Shown: positions 8,934 through 18,272, counted from the first letter of the stretch. The stretch is 64,000 bases of DNA from Microbulbifer sp. A4B17 (GCF_003076275.1 NZ_CP029064.1:2614501-2678500), one strand, 5' to 3'. Notes: generated by a model from the letters alone, not told the origin. Numbers and translations: made by a program.

Positions 8934-10151
8934 ATGACAGCTTGGCTTTCTGCGGGATTATTGTTTACCTTCACGGCAATAATTTTCTCGCTGATTAAAT
9001 GGGGAAATGTGAAGATGGTCGGGGTGACCCCGGTTAAAACCTTCACTTTTATAGCGATCCTTTTCACCTCCGGCCTCGATGTAGGCCTTATCATGTTCCC
9101 CCTCACCGAGTTCGGTGGCTACGCAGACCTAACCGCAAACCCAGAATACGGCTTCACCAACGCACTCGCGATTGAGTTTGGTTTTTGGGCCTTCCTGATC
9201 TGGGGCTTCTACTTCCTCACCTGTTTTTACTTCTGCATTATCGAACCCAAAGTTAAATTCTTTGAGATAGGCCTGGTAAAACTAATCAACAATGTAGTGA
9301 TTATCGGAACCTGTGCCTTTACCGCCTACTTGCTGCTCAGCAACCTGCCCTGGTACCTGCCGCAAGTTGGCGATGGCGAAACTATTGTTGGCACCTTCTA
9401 CCTGATCGTCTTTGCAGTGATCGCCGCTGCGGTCTACTCATCTACCAGCCTGCGCTATGTACGATTCCTTAGCCTGGCGACTACCTGGATGTTTATTGGC
9501 CTGATCGCGGTAATGTGGGTAGGCGCCTTTACCGGTGAGAACGGTAGCGTTGGAGACTTTGCTTCCACCTTTGCGCTGCTCGGCGGTTACTTCGGCAATA
9601 TCCACCAGTTCGTACTGCCGTTAAATGACTACCACGAGTTCTACCTGTTCTGGTGGTTTGCTTGGAGCATTATGATTGGCCAGTTTACCTCCCGCTTTGT
9701 GGGCGGCCTGCGCACCTACCAAGTACTAGCTGCGATGCTGATCTTCCCATCTATCCCCATCGCGCTGTGGTTTACCGTTCTGTACTACTACTCCAGCCAA
9801 GGCCTGGATACCAGCGGCTTCTACAACCTGGCTATGGTGATTGTGGGTATTACCTTCGTGATCAACTCGCTGGACTCCCTGATTCGCCTGTACACCGACA
9901 ACCTGGGTATGACCGTTGCGCGTCTGGGCAAGTGGAAATACTTCGTGTTGAACCTGATTGCGATGAGCCTGCTGACCCTGCTGTTCAAGCTCGACTTCCT
10001 GCAAATCCAGTGGATCGGCGCCCTGGTAATTGGCATTTTCTTCTGCTGCCTGGGTTACATCCTGGTGAAACGCTTCAGGGCGGTAGCAGCTATTGACTCC
10101 TCGCCTAAAGAAAACAAGATCGACTTTAACAAGATCGAACTGGCGAGCTAA
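8934..10151 (+). CDS. Divergent short BCCT-family transporter
   Basis: The preferred start is ATG 8934 with GGAG at 8923-8926; a longer frame from 8886 lacks a ribosome site. The product has 405 residues, about ten hydrophobic helices, and the BCCT-like aromatic stretch FYLFWWFAWSIMIGQFTSRF. It is about 100 residues shorter than usual BCCT carriers. The TM3 region reads FTSGLDVGLIMFPLTEFGGY instead of the usual glycine-rich substrate loop. Its place after betBA suggests choline or betaine uptake (inference). The family-level call is fairly safe, the substrate is not. Confidence 0.75.
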   Translation: MTAWLSAGLLFTFTAIIFSLIKWGNVKMVGVTPVKTFTFIAILFTSGLDVGLIMFPLTEFGGYADLTANPEYGFTNALAIEFGFWAFLIWGFYFLTCFYFCIIEPKVKFFEIGLVKLINNVVIIGTCAFTAYLLLSNLPWYLPQVGDGETIVGTFYLIVFAVIAAAVYSSTSLRYVRFLSLATTWMFIGLIAVMWVGAFTGENGSVGDFASTFALLGGYFGNIHQFVLPLNDYHEFYLFWWFAWSIMIGQFTSRFVGGLRTYQVLAAMLIFPSIPIALWFTVLYYYSSQGLDTSGFYNLAMVIVGITFVINSLDSLIRLYTDNLGMTVARLGKWKYFVLNLIAMSLLTLLFKLDFLQIQWIGALVIGIFFCCLGYILVKRFRAVAAIDSSPKENKIDFNKIELAS

Positions 10152-10161
10152 CTGTTGAAAT

Positions 10162-10183
10162 CCCCCGCCTGATTTGGCGGGGG
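10162..10183 (+). terminator. GC hairpin after the BCCT gene
   Basis: Perfect arms CCCCCGCC / GGCGGGGG with a 6-base loop, 11 bases after the stop codon. No clear T-run follows, so it may be a weak terminator or stabilise the mRNA end. Confidence 0.6.
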
Positions 10184-10214
10184 CTACAAAATATAAATAA
10201 GTGGTAATTGAACA

Positions 10215-10928
10215 ATGAAATCAACTTTGAAACTTTCTGCACTGACCTGTGCTTCTCTGCTGGTGCTTGCCCAACAATCCCAGGCAGAGCTGTCTTCTAC
10301 TGTTAACCTGACTACTGACTACACCTTTAATGGTGTCAGCCAGACTCAAAACGACCCAGCACTGCAAGCCAGTCTGGACTATGGCTTTGAGAATGGTTGG
10401 TATATCGGTACCTGGGCTTCCAACGTGGACTTCGGTGGCGATGACGATACCAACCTGGAGTGGGATTACTACGCAGGTAAGTTTATGCAGCTTACCGATA
10501 AAGTAAGCCTGGACACAGGACTCGCTTATTACACCTATCACGGTGATGGTGACCTTTCTGAAGAGTACGCTTACCCGGAAGCTTATGCCAAGCTTGGCTA
10601 CAGCTCTGCTCTAGGCGAATCAGAAGTCAATGGCTGGTATAGCTGGGATTACTTTGGCACGGGCGGTGGTCATTACATTATGATGCTGGCGCATACCTTT
10701 GAGTTTGCAGAAGGTCACAACATTCGCTTCAGTGTTGACCGCTCTACCAGCGTCAATAAAGACAAATGGACCTGGGATGGTAAAAAATCTTACAACCACT
10801 ACCGAGTGGAGTATATGACTTCCCTGGAAGGTTTTGATTTCAATGTAGCCGCCGAGAATACTAATCTCGATGTGGGTACTGCTGACGAGCGAATTGTCTT
10901 CTCTGTTGCCCGCACTTTTAGCCTTTAA
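10215..10928 (+). CDS. TorF-family putative outer-membrane porin
   Basis: 237 residues. A signal peptide (MKSTLKLSALTCASLLVLAQ, cleavage after QSQA) is followed by LSSTVNLTTDYTFNGVSQTQ, the characteristic start of the Gcw_chp/TorF porin family (PF09694). Alternating aromatic beta strands follow and the protein ends in a hydrophobic strand with Phe near the terminus (VARTFSL). It is probably an outer-membrane beta barrel. It follows the betBA-BCCT block on the same strand with a 63-base gap, so it may let osmolytes or their precursors cross the outer membrane (inference). Confidence 0.8.
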   Translation: MKSTLKLSALTCASLLVLAQQSQAELSSTVNLTTDYTFNGVSQTQNDPALQASLDYGFENGWYIGTWASNVDFGGDDDTNLEWDYYAGKFMQLTDKVSLDTGLAYYTYHGDGDLSEEYAYPEAYAKLGYSSALGESEVNGWYSWDYFGTGGGHYIMMLAHTFEFAEGHNIRFSVDRSTSVNKDKWTWDGKKSYNHYRVEYMTSLEGFDFNVAAENTNLDVGTADERIVFSVARTFSL

Positions 10929-10940
10929 ACTATAAGTGCA

Positions 10941-10964
10941 GCCGGGGCTTTAGATAGCCCCGGC
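10941..10964. terminator. Bidirectional terminator hairpin
   Basis: Perfect 8-bp arms GCCGGGGC / GCCCCGGC between two convergent genes (the porin and the BCCT gene on the other strand). Confidence 0.7.
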
Positions 10965-10983
10965 ATATCTTACTGGTCTGCTC

Positions 10984-12651
10984 TCAGGGTGTTTCTTCTT
11001 TTTCGTCCTGGCCAGTCTTCTCTGCAGATCTCAACACAACTTGTCCTGATTCAGTATTCCCACTCCAGGCACCTTTCTCAACCACCCCCTCCAAAACAAT
11101 TTCCCTTTCAAGGATTACTGGGTGCAAACTCAAATCATGTCGGGCAACTTTAACCATTGAGATACAAAGCAAGAGGGCAATTAGCAGCAAAGGGACACCA
11201 GCGATAATGCTTGCCGCCTGCAATGCTTCCAGCCCTCCAATAAGCAACAAAGCAATAGGCATTACTGCCAGTGCGAAGGCCCAGAAAATTCGATTCCACC
11301 GAAGCGGCTCGCCATGGACCTCTTTCTGCACAACTGCGGCAAGAATATGAGATATGGAGTCAAAAGTAATGACCGTAAAAATCAGTGCGATCAGCGTATA
11401 CAGCAACACAACTAACTGGCTCGCCGGCAACTTATCCAAAACGGCAAAGATCACGGTATTGGCCCCCTGCTGATTCAGTATTTGCACCAAGTCCAGCTCA
11501 CCCGAAAAATGCAAGTAGACGCCGTAGTTGCCTAGCACCATAAAAAACAAGAAACAGCCAAAAGCTCCAAAAAATAGCGCCCCAAGAATCATCGCCTTGA
11601 TAGTCCGCCCTCCAGAGATGCGCGCAATAAATAAGCCAATACTCGGCGCAAAAACCAACCACCAAGCCCAATAGAAGATGGTCCAGTCCTGAGGAAAACG
11701 AGTATTGGGGAACTGTTGAAAATGAGAGAAGGACTCAGTCCAAGTGGCCATTTGCAAGAAGTTATGCAGCGCTCTGCCCAGGGAATCCAACCCACTATTG
11801 AGCATAAATAGTGTTGGTCCCGTGATAAACACGAAGAGCAGCAAGGCGAGTGAGAGAAAAATTGTAAAGTTTGATAGGACGCTAAGGCCCCGCTTTACAC
11901 CGACAAGAGCACAGTAACCAAACAATAGCGCACAAAATATCAGCACCCCAACCTGAAATCCCCCTCCAGTAGGAATTCCAAATAGCTTATGCAATCCCAA
12001 AATAATCAACGGCGCCGCAATACCAAGCCGTGTAGCCGCGCCTCCTAACATGCCAAATACCAGGGAAGTATCGATAAGCTTACCAATGGGCCCACCCACT
12101 CTACGATCACCCAATACTGGCGCGAGCGCTTGGCTTAACTTTAGCACCTTGCGTTTGCGCACATAGTAGTAGTAGGCAATTGGCAGTGCGGGGATCAGAT
12201 AGATAGACCAGGCCAGCGGTCCCCAGTGAAAGATACCGTAGGAAACTGCCCAGCGCGCAGCTTCAGCTGAACTTGCTTGAACCTGGAACGGCGGCTGTTG
12301 GTAATAGTAGATCCATTCAACCATCGACCAATACAAAATAGAGGCGCCAATACCGGAAGAAAACAACATGGCAGCCCAGGATAGAGTTGAGAATTCGGGG
12401 CCTTCTCCCCCCCCTCCCAGCTTTATCCTGCCGATATCACTAAAGGCGATATACAGCACAAATAACATCGCACCTAGGCCAAGCAGGAGATAAAAGACCC
12501 CCAACTTCTCTGTCACCAGATCTTTAGCTGCCAATAACCATAAAGAACCCGCCTCGGGAAAGAGAATCAAGGGCACTGTCGCCACTAGTAGCAATGCAAA
12601 AGAGCCCCAAAAGGTGGGCTTGTCTATGAGGTCCTTTGATCCCCTATTCAA
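10984..12651 (-). CDS. BCCT-family betaine/carnitine/choline transporter (paralog 1)
   Basis: 555 residues with twelve hydrophobic segments. GIGASILYWSMVEWIYYYQQ resembles the CaiT-like TM3-TM4 region, and DWTIFYWAWWLVFAPSIGLF is the BCCT signature in TM8. The long hydrophilic C-terminal tail (from about 505) is typical of osmoregulated members. It is strikingly similar to the protein at 13881-15575 throughout (IDKPTFxGSxALLL, same TM3 and TM8 sequences), so the two are paralogs, probably an old duplication. The substrate is not readable; betaine, carnitine or choline are the family options. Confidence 0.9.
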   Translation of the reverse strand: MNRGSKDLIDKPTFWGSFALLLVATVPLILFPEAGSLWLLAAKDLVTEKLGVFYLLLGLGAMLFVLYIAFSDIGRIKLGGGGEGPEFSTLSWAAMLFSSGIGASILYWSMVEWIYYYQQPPFQVQASSAEAARWAVSYGIFHWGPLAWSIYLIPALPIAYYYYVRKRKVLKLSQALAPVLGDRRVGGPIGKLIDTSLVFGMLGGAATRLGIAAPLIILGLHKLFGIPTGGGFQVGVLIFCALLFGYCALVGVKRGLSVLSNFTIFLSLALLLFVFITGPTLFMLNSGLDSLGRALHNFLQMATWTESFSHFQQFPNTRFPQDWTIFYWAWWLVFAPSIGLFIARISGGRTIKAMILGALFFGAFGCFLFFMVLGNYGVYLHFSGELDLVQILNQQGANTVIFAVLDKLPASQLVVLLYTLIALIFTVITFDSISHILAAVVQKEVHGEPLRWNRIFWAFALAVMPIALLLIGGLEALQAASIIAGVPLLLIALLLCISMVKVARHDLSLHPVILEREIVLEGVVEKGAWSGNTESGQVVLRSAEKTGQDEKEETP

Positions 12652-12941
12652 TAAGGGTCCCCCCTTAAAAAGATTTTCTCGAAGAAAGTGGAATTAAGCC
12701 GACTGTTTAATCGATCACAGCTTGGTGATTTTATAACTCCCAAAAACAAAACCGTTGAAAGTAAAAGCGCCAATCTTTAACGCAAGCACTACACTGCCAT
12801 TGACCAACGGTAGGCACGACGTGATTAGCACCCTTCCGATTGCTGATTTAACAGGCCGAATGCAATTCAAGTGTGAACAGGATGCGCATACTCAAATGCT
12901 ATATAAAACGGGGCTTCCCCAAAGGAACACCGAGGAGCGAT

Positions 12942-13853
12942 ATGTATAAGAAGGCCATCGCCGCCATCGCGGGCTTGGTGCTATTTGCATGCACCAAGGA
13001 CCAGGCCAGGAATATCGATATTAATGATTTTGAACCTGAACCAAAGGCAGGTATTTATGACATATCCCAAGAAGACTGTGAGCTGATGAGGCTCCGGCAG
13101 GTTCTTCGGAGCAACTCCCCTATTGGCTGTAAAAGGCTTAAAAGAGTCGTCTTCAACTATGCTTCTCTCTTGGATGCCCCTGCTCAGGAAAATGTTGGCA
13201 TCGGAGCTGATCTAGACCGCAGAGGCGCTGTTGTTGTGCTTGATATCGTTGCCGAGAACGTCCTGTCTTTATTTAGCGAGATCTACCGATCTCGCTTTCC
13301 AATACAGTCAGCCATTCCTGTCGAATATTTTACTCTGCAAGAGCGAATGGCAGACGATCGAAACAACACGCTGGCCTTTGATTCGCGCCCCATTACAGGT
13401 GGGAGCAGATGGTCTGAGCACGCTTATGGTGTCGCTATTGATATTAACCCCCTACAAAACCCCTACCTGTATATTGATAAACACACCCGGGCCAAAGTAA
13501 TCCCTAAGGATGCAACAGAGGGATATTTAAACCGGGCAAAGTTTCGCCCGGGAAAGCCAACCCGTATGGGGATGTCTGAAGATGTAACCACAATCTTTGC
13601 CAGGCATGGCTTCGCTGTCTGGGGTGGAGACTGGAATGTCCCGATTGATTATATGCACTTCCAGGTTGGTTCCCGTCAGTTCATTAACCGCCTTATAACT
13701 TTGCCAAAGGAGAGTGCAAAACAACTATTTAACCGATATACCCAGCAATTGAATCGCTGTTTTGAGGAGAGCAACTCGATAAAAAACGCTACCCACCTCA
13801 GAAAGCATTGTGTCGATAAAGTGGTGTCAGAATTTGATGGAGAGCAGGAGTGA
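12942..13853 (+). CDS. M15-family peptidase, lipoprotein (VanY/LD-carboxypeptidase-like)
   Basis: The preferred start is ATG 12942 with GAGGAG at 12932-12937, giving 303 residues. The N-terminus MYKKAIAAIAGLVLFAC is a lipoprotein signal with the lipidated Cys at 17. The zinc-site motifs of the M15 fold are present: SEHAYGVAIDINP (His about 160, Asp about 167) and DYMHFQ (His about 239). Such enzymes trim cell-wall peptides, and this one would act in the periplasm. It lies between two BCCT paralogs on the opposite strand, so it is not in an operon with them. It ends 27 bases from the next gene's end. Confidence 0.85.
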   Translation: MYKKAIAAIAGLVLFACTKDQARNIDINDFEPEPKAGIYDISQEDCELMRLRQVLRSNSPIGCKRLKRVVFNYASLLDAPAQENVGIGADLDRRGAVVVLDIVAENVLSLFSEIYRSRFPIQSAIPVEYFTLQERMADDRNNTLAFDSRPITGGSRWSEHAYGVAIDINPLQNPYLYIDKHTRAKVIPKDATEGYLNRAKFRPGKPTRMGMSEDVTTIFARHGFAVWGGDWNVPIDYMHFQVGSRQFINRLITLPKESAKQLFNRYTQQLNRCFEESNSIKNATHLRKHCVDKVVSEFDGEQE

Positions 13854-13880
13854 AAACGGCCTCCTCCTGCTGCCCAACTA

Positions 13881-15575
13881 TTAAAGTCGAGACGGATGGC
13901 TTCCCGGATCGCCTTCTATATGGGGTTTGTCATCGTGGGATACGCCGTGCTCTGCCTGGGCCGGAACCTCCCAATTCCCCTCTTCTGTCCACGGATCATC
14001 CTCTGGAAACTCTTCAATATAGATTTCCTTCTCTTCGTAGCTCGGCTGGTAGCGCAGGTCATAGTGAGCGGCTTTCACAATCGATATACACAGCAGCAAA
14101 GCAACAACTAAAAGCGGCACTCCACCGATCACGCTGGCAGTTTGCAGCGTATCCAGGCCGCCCAAAAACAGCAGCGTTATCGGCATCAGTGAAAGCGCAA
14201 ATGCCCAGAACAGGCGGTTCCATCTAGCCGGCTCTTCATCAACCTCTTTCTGCACAACAGCAGCAAGAATGTATGAGATGGAATCGAATGTAGTTGCAGT
14301 AAAGATGAGGGCGAGCACCGTATACACCAGAATCACCAGCTTACTGCCGGGAAGAGTCTTGAGTGTGGCAAAAATTGCGGCTGTTGCGCCCTGCTCATTT
14401 AGCATCTCCACCACATCCAGCTCACCGGAAAACTGTAAGTAGACGCCGTAATTCCCCAGCACCATAAAGAACAGGAAACAGCCTAAGGTGCCATAGAAAA
14501 TGGAGCCGACCACCATGGTCTTGATGGTTCTCCCCCGCGAGATGCGTGCAATAAACAAGCCGACACTGGGAGCGAAAACCAACCACCATGCCCAGTAGAA
14601 GATGGTCCAGTCCTGGGGGAAGTGGGTGTCCGGGAACTGTTCAAACTCTGCAAATGGCTCAGTCCAGGCGGCCATATGGAAGATGTTATCCAAGACACGA
14701 CCCAAGGCATCCAGACCTGTATTCAGCATAAATAAGGTGGGGCCAACAAGGAAAACAAACAGAAGCAGTACAATAGACAACCACATATTCAGGCTGGAAA
14801 GTGCACGGATACCCTTCTTGAGCCCAACAAAAGCGCTATAACCAAAGATTGCTGTGCATATCATCAGCACTACAACCTGGGTCACCAGTCCAGTGGGCAC
14901 ACCCAAGAGCTCATGAGCTCCCTGAGTGATCAGCGGCGCGGCAATTCCCAGGGTCGTAGCGCCACCGCCCAACATGCCAAAGATAAACAGCACGTCGATC
15001 AGTTTACCGATCCAGCCCTGGGCGCGCTGCTCCCCCAAAACGGGCATCAGTGCCTCACTAATTTTCAGCACGCTGTGATTTCTAACGTAATAGAAGTAGG
15101 CAATTGGCAGAGCGGGAATCAGGTAGATGGACCACGCCAGCGGACCCCAGTGAAAAATACCGTAGGCAACAGCCCAGCGCGCAGCTTCGGGGGTGCCCCC
15201 TTCAACCTGGAAAGGTGGGGTTTGGTAATAGTAGATCCACTCGACCATAGACCAATAGAGAATCGATGCACCGATGCCGGCGCAAAACAGCATTGATGCC
15301 CAGGATATGGTGGAGAACTCAGGGTTTTCTTCAGGTGTTCCCAGCTTGATCTGGCCGATATCACTAAACACGATATAGACCATAAAGAGAATTGCCCCGA
15401 CACCCAGTGCCAGATAGAAAACCCCCAGCTTGTCAGTAACGAAACCTTTAGCAGCTAAAACCCAGGCGGCGCCAACTTCGGGGAACAGCACCAGTGGGAT
15501 TGTTACTGCCAACAGCAGCGCCAGTGAACCAAAAAAAGTGGGTTTATCGATGATTTCTCTGAAATGACTGGACAA
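13881..15575 (-). CDS. BCCT-family betaine/carnitine/choline transporter (paralog 2)
   Basis: The frame runs on to 15692, but alignment with its paralog (IDKPTF near the N-terminus) and the site GGGAGG at 15582-15587 favour TTG 15575 as start; GTG 15578 is an alternative. This gives about 564 residues. Motifs are GIGASILYWSMVEWIYYYQT in TM3-TM4 and DWTIFYWAWWLVFAPSVGLF in TM8. The acidic C-terminal tail (EEKEIYIEEFPEDDPW) may sense osmotic state, as in BetP-like carriers (inference). It is convergent with the M15 peptidase. Substrates are expected to be quaternary amines. Confidence 0.9.
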   Translation of the reverse strand: MSSHFREIIDKPTFFGSLALLLAVTIPLVLFPEVGAAWVLAAKGFVTDKLGVFYLALGVGAILFMVYIVFSDIGQIKLGTPEENPEFSTISWASMLFCAGIGASILYWSMVEWIYYYQTPPFQVEGGTPEAARWAVAYGIFHWGPLAWSIYLIPALPIAYFYYVRNHSVLKISEALMPVLGEQRAQGWIGKLIDVLFIFGMLGGGATTLGIAAPLITQGAHELLGVPTGLVTQVVVLMICTAIFGYSAFVGLKKGIRALSSLNMWLSIVLLLFVFLVGPTLFMLNTGLDALGRVLDNIFHMAAWTEPFAEFEQFPDTHFPQDWTIFYWAWWLVFAPSVGLFIARISRGRTIKTMVVGSIFYGTLGCFLFFMVLGNYGVYLQFSGELDVVEMLNEQGATAAIFATLKTLPGSKLVILVYTVLALIFTATTFDSISYILAAVVQKEVDEEPARWNRLFWAFALSLMPITLLFLGGLDTLQTASVIGGVPLLVVALLLCISIVKAAHYDLRYQPSYEEKEIYIEEFPEDDPWTEEGNWEVPAQAEHGVSHDDKPHIEGDPGSHPSRL

Positions 15576-15794
15576 CACTTGCCTCCCAAATGCCTTGTGA
15601 ACCGCGGCAAATAAAAGCAAGGGGGACTTTATATAAGGAACTTTATTATGCGGTGTTAGTGAGTAGGACTTATATAAGGATAGGTAGATCAACTACAACT
15701 AAATTTGCTCTTACTTATCTTTAATAGTACCAGCTAGTCAAAGTATTTCAATTTGACAGGTGTCACATCTGTTTAGGTGCGACAACCAACTGAA

Positions 15795-15823
15795 CTGGGG
15801 CTATCAACTGACGACTGCCCCAG
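15795..15823 (-). terminator. Hairpin after the KfrA-like gene
   Basis: Arms CTGGGGC / GCCCCAG with a 15-base loop, 17 bases beyond the stop of the gene on the minus strand. There is no clear T-run, so it is a moderate candidate. Confidence 0.45.
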
Positions 15824-15839
15824 CCTACCGGGTTCCGAA

Positions 15840-16898
15840 CTACTGCTTACCCAAAGATTTTTCCAGTTGAGCAAACTGTCCTTGCAGCATTGCCTTCTCC
15901 TGTAGAAGGATACGATTCTCGTCTGACAAGGTCTCTAGCCGGTCTTTTGTAGCAACCAGTTCCGCATCCAGTCTTTCCAAAGATACTTGCTGAAGTTGAA
16001 TCTCTTTAGCTTTTCCTACACCGCTGCTCTGGAGGCGGGTAACCTCATCCTGTAATCGTGTAATTTCAGAAGATTGGAGTTCAGCGCTTGCTGCCTGCTC
16101 TTCAGCCTGCCGCTTGTAGTTTGCTGCTTCGGCTTGAGCGGCGCCTATATTTTCACGCAACCCCTGCTTTTCCCGATTGAGTTCAGTAATTAATGCCTGC
16201 CCTTGTTTATTCAGGAGATCCTGCTCCGAAATCCTCTGTTCCGCCAGCCCAAGTTGCTCCGTCAGTGAGGCCACCTGCCCCTTAAGCTGCTCACTGGAAG
16301 ATCGAAACTGATCTCGCTCGTGCTGCCGGTCTGTAGCCGTTCGTTGCTGGAAGTGCTCAAAGTGCTCGCGTACATTGCGATTCTCCTGCTTCATCTCTTC
16401 AATTGAGGCCTTCTGCTCCTCAATTCGAACCGAGGCCTGCCCCAATTGAAACTCACTTTTTTCCAGTTCTGACTGAGCTTCACCCAGGGTAACTTTGAGG
16501 CGGCGCTTCTCACTTTCAGAAGCTGAAAGCTTCTGCTCCAGCTCGCGAATCAATGCGGCTTGCTTGCTACTGGTCTCTTGAGCTTCGTTTAGCCTCTCTG
16601 TTATCTCCAGATCTTTCGCTTCAAATTCCTGCTGAAGCTGCTCCACTCTTTGGTCCGCATCGCCCTGGATACGCTGATGAAGTCCTTTCAGTGCCTCCAC
16701 CAAATCTTTAGGCAAGCCGCTGATATCAGTGCTACTGGAACTCTCGTTTTTCCACCGCTTTAGAAGCGGCGCAATTGTACTTTTACTCCCAGTCCCCAAG
16801 TGAGCGCGCACTCTATCAACTGTCGGCTCCTCCCCCCGGGCCTTAATCGCCTTTGCTGCTTCAAAAATGTCCAGATAGGTGACCCCTGTGCGCGCCAT
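15840..16898 (-). CDS. KfrA-like DNA-binding coiled-coil protein
   Basis: 352 residues. Residues 1-50 (GVTYLDIFEAAKAIKARGEE, then RVRAHLGTGSKSTIAPLLKR) match the KfrA N-terminal DNA-binding domain (PF11740). The rest, about 60-350, is an almost unbroken alpha-helical coiled coil rich in Glu, Gln, Leu and Arg. KfrA proteins of plasmids bind their own promoter and help partition. Chromosomal ones often sit next to integrases. Here it is divergent from a tyrosine recombinase across 192 bases with palindromes, so it likely represses itself and the recombinase (inference). Confidence 0.85.
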   Translation of the reverse strand: MARTGVTYLDIFEAAKAIKARGEEPTVDRVRAHLGTGSKSTIAPLLKRWKNESSSSTDISGLPKDLVEALKGLHQRIQGDADQRVEQLQQEFEAKDLEITERLNEAQETSSKQAALIRELEQKLSASESEKRRLKVTLGEAQSELEKSEFQLGQASVRIEEQKASIEEMKQENRNVREHFEHFQQRTATDRQHERDQFRSSSEQLKGQVASLTEQLGLAEQRISEQDLLNKQGQALITELNREKQGLRENIGAAQAEAANYKRQAEEQAASAELQSSEITRLQDEVTRLQSSGVGKAKEIQLQQVSLERLDAELVATKDRLETLSDENRILLQEKAMLQGQFAQLEKSLGKQ

Positions 16899-16927
16899 TA
16901 ACCTTCCCTCAGATTATTTTGTACCAA

Positions 16928-16944
16928 ATTACGTATTACGTAAT
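16928..16944. promoter_or_regulatory. Candidate KfrA operator
   Basis: Two overlapping ATTACGTA copies (16928-16935, 16935-16942), the second inside the palindrome ATTACGTAAT. They lie 30-46 bases upstream of the kfrA-like start, where an autoregulatory operator would be expected. Confidence 0.5.
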
Positions 16945-16988
16945 AATACATAATATATAAAAATAAACCAATTCTTGAATTAACCTAA

Positions 16989-17022
16989 ATAACCTTCGAT
17001 AATGATTCTTATCGAAGGTTAT
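16989..17022. repeat. Perfect 14-bp-arm palindrome between kfrA-like and recombinase genes
   Basis: ATAACCTTCGATAA (16989-17002) and its exact reverse complement (17009-17022) flank a 6-base spacer. It lies 69 bases before the recombinase start. It has the size and symmetry of a tyrosine-recombinase core site (two arms around a 6-8 bp crossover). It could equally be a strong operator. Confidence 0.6.
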
Positions 17023-17090
17023 AAAAGTAAGAAAGCCCTCATTTAACGTACCCTCAGTACAAATAGTGGTTTCCGGGTGACACAGAATTC

Positions 17091-18101
17091 ATGACAAAGC
17101 AGCCTCTAGCCTCAACCAAAATCCAGCCTCAATCCCCGCTCAGCAGTACACCTACCGGGGGTGGAGCACTTCTGACTGAGGATGACATTCAGAAGTACCT
17201 GCGAGCAGCGACTTCAGACAGCACTCGCAAAGCCTATCGGTCTGCCATTCGCCAGTTCGAGAAATGGGGAGGTCGATTACCCACCGATAGCCATTCACTG
17301 GTTAGCTATCTATTGAGCCGGGCCGAGCAATTGAACCCACGCACCCTGGATTTGCACTTAACCGCCATAGGCCAGTGGCACCTCTATCAAGGCATTGCCA
17401 ACCCAGTCGCTGAACCGCTGGTACAGAAAACCATGCGCGGTATTCGCCGCACCCACGGAAAGCCCAAGCAAAAAGCCAAGGCGCTGAGCCTCGAACACAT
17501 TGCTACCCTCACCCGACAGTTACGCTCTCAGCCAGATTCCAAGAAGAAGGCCCGTGACTTGGCGTTGGTGCTGGTAGGTTTCTTCGGTGCCTTCCGGCGC
17601 AGTGAGCTGGTAGCGATCCAGGTTGAAGACCTGATATGGGAGGAGGAAGGTCTGATTATTCGCTTACAGAAATCAAAGACAGATCAAAGTGGCCAGGGAA
17701 TGATGCGCGCCCTTCCCTACGGCACCCCTGAAATCTGCCCCGCACGAGCACTTAAGTCCTGGCTAGACGTCAGTGGCACTAGAGCTGGGCCAGTATTTCG
17801 GTCAGTCAATCGCTGGGATATGGTGCAAAGTCGACAGTTAAACCCCACAGCTATCAACGATCTACTGAAAAATCTCGGGGAAGCCTGCGGTTTTGACTTT
17901 GTTGCCGAGCTCAGCAGCCACAGCTTTCGCCGAGGCCTGTCTACTTCCGCTGCGCGAGAAAAAGTTGGCTTTGAGCTGATCAAGAAGCAAGGTGGCTGGA
18001 AGAGTGATGCCACTGTCTGGGAGTATATTGAGGAGGGGCAACAGTTTACCGACAATGCTTCCGCGATTTTAATGAAGAAGATGTCGGAATTGCTGACTTA
18101 G
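17091..18101 (+). CDS. Tyrosine-type site-specific recombinase
   Basis: 336 residues. An N-terminal SAM-like core-binding domain covers about 30-120 (DSTRKAYRSAIRQFEKWGGR). The catalytic domain carries Arg170 (GAFRRSEL), Lys195, the HSFR box at 277-280, Trp303 in the HxxR-H/W position (QGGWKS) and the nucleophile Tyr312 (WEYIEEGQ), so all active-site residues appear present. It probably cuts and joins DNA at a specific site. It is divergent from a KfrA-like gene and lies at the left edge of an AT-richer stretch (18.3-23 kb), which may be cargo of an island. No matching attachment-site pair was found by eye. Confidence 0.9.
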   Translation: MTKQPLASTKIQPQSPLSSTPTGGGALLTEDDIQKYLRAATSDSTRKAYRSAIRQFEKWGGRLPTDSHSLVSYLLSRAEQLNPRTLDLHLTAIGQWHLYQGIANPVAEPLVQKTMRGIRRTHGKPKQKAKALSLEHIATLTRQLRSQPDSKKKARDLALVLVGFFGAFRRSELVAIQVEDLIWEEEGLIIRLQKSKTDQSGQGMMRALPYGTPEICPARALKSWLDVSGTRAGPVFRSVNRWDMVQSRQLNPTAINDLLKNLGEACGFDFVAELSSHSFRRGLSTSAAREKVGFELIKKQGGWKSDATVWEYIEEGQQFTDNASAILMKKMSELLT

Positions 18102-18272
18102 GGGCTTATTACGAATAGTGGTCAATACGGACTGATACAGATTTAGCAATAACTCCTTAATCCTAAACTTAACATACTAGAGTGCTTCTGAATAATTCCG
18201 TAATATCTCTGCGGGTCTTGTTAATCTATGAGTGTCCTGAACTCCAACTATTGAAAATCTAGTAAATTGAAT

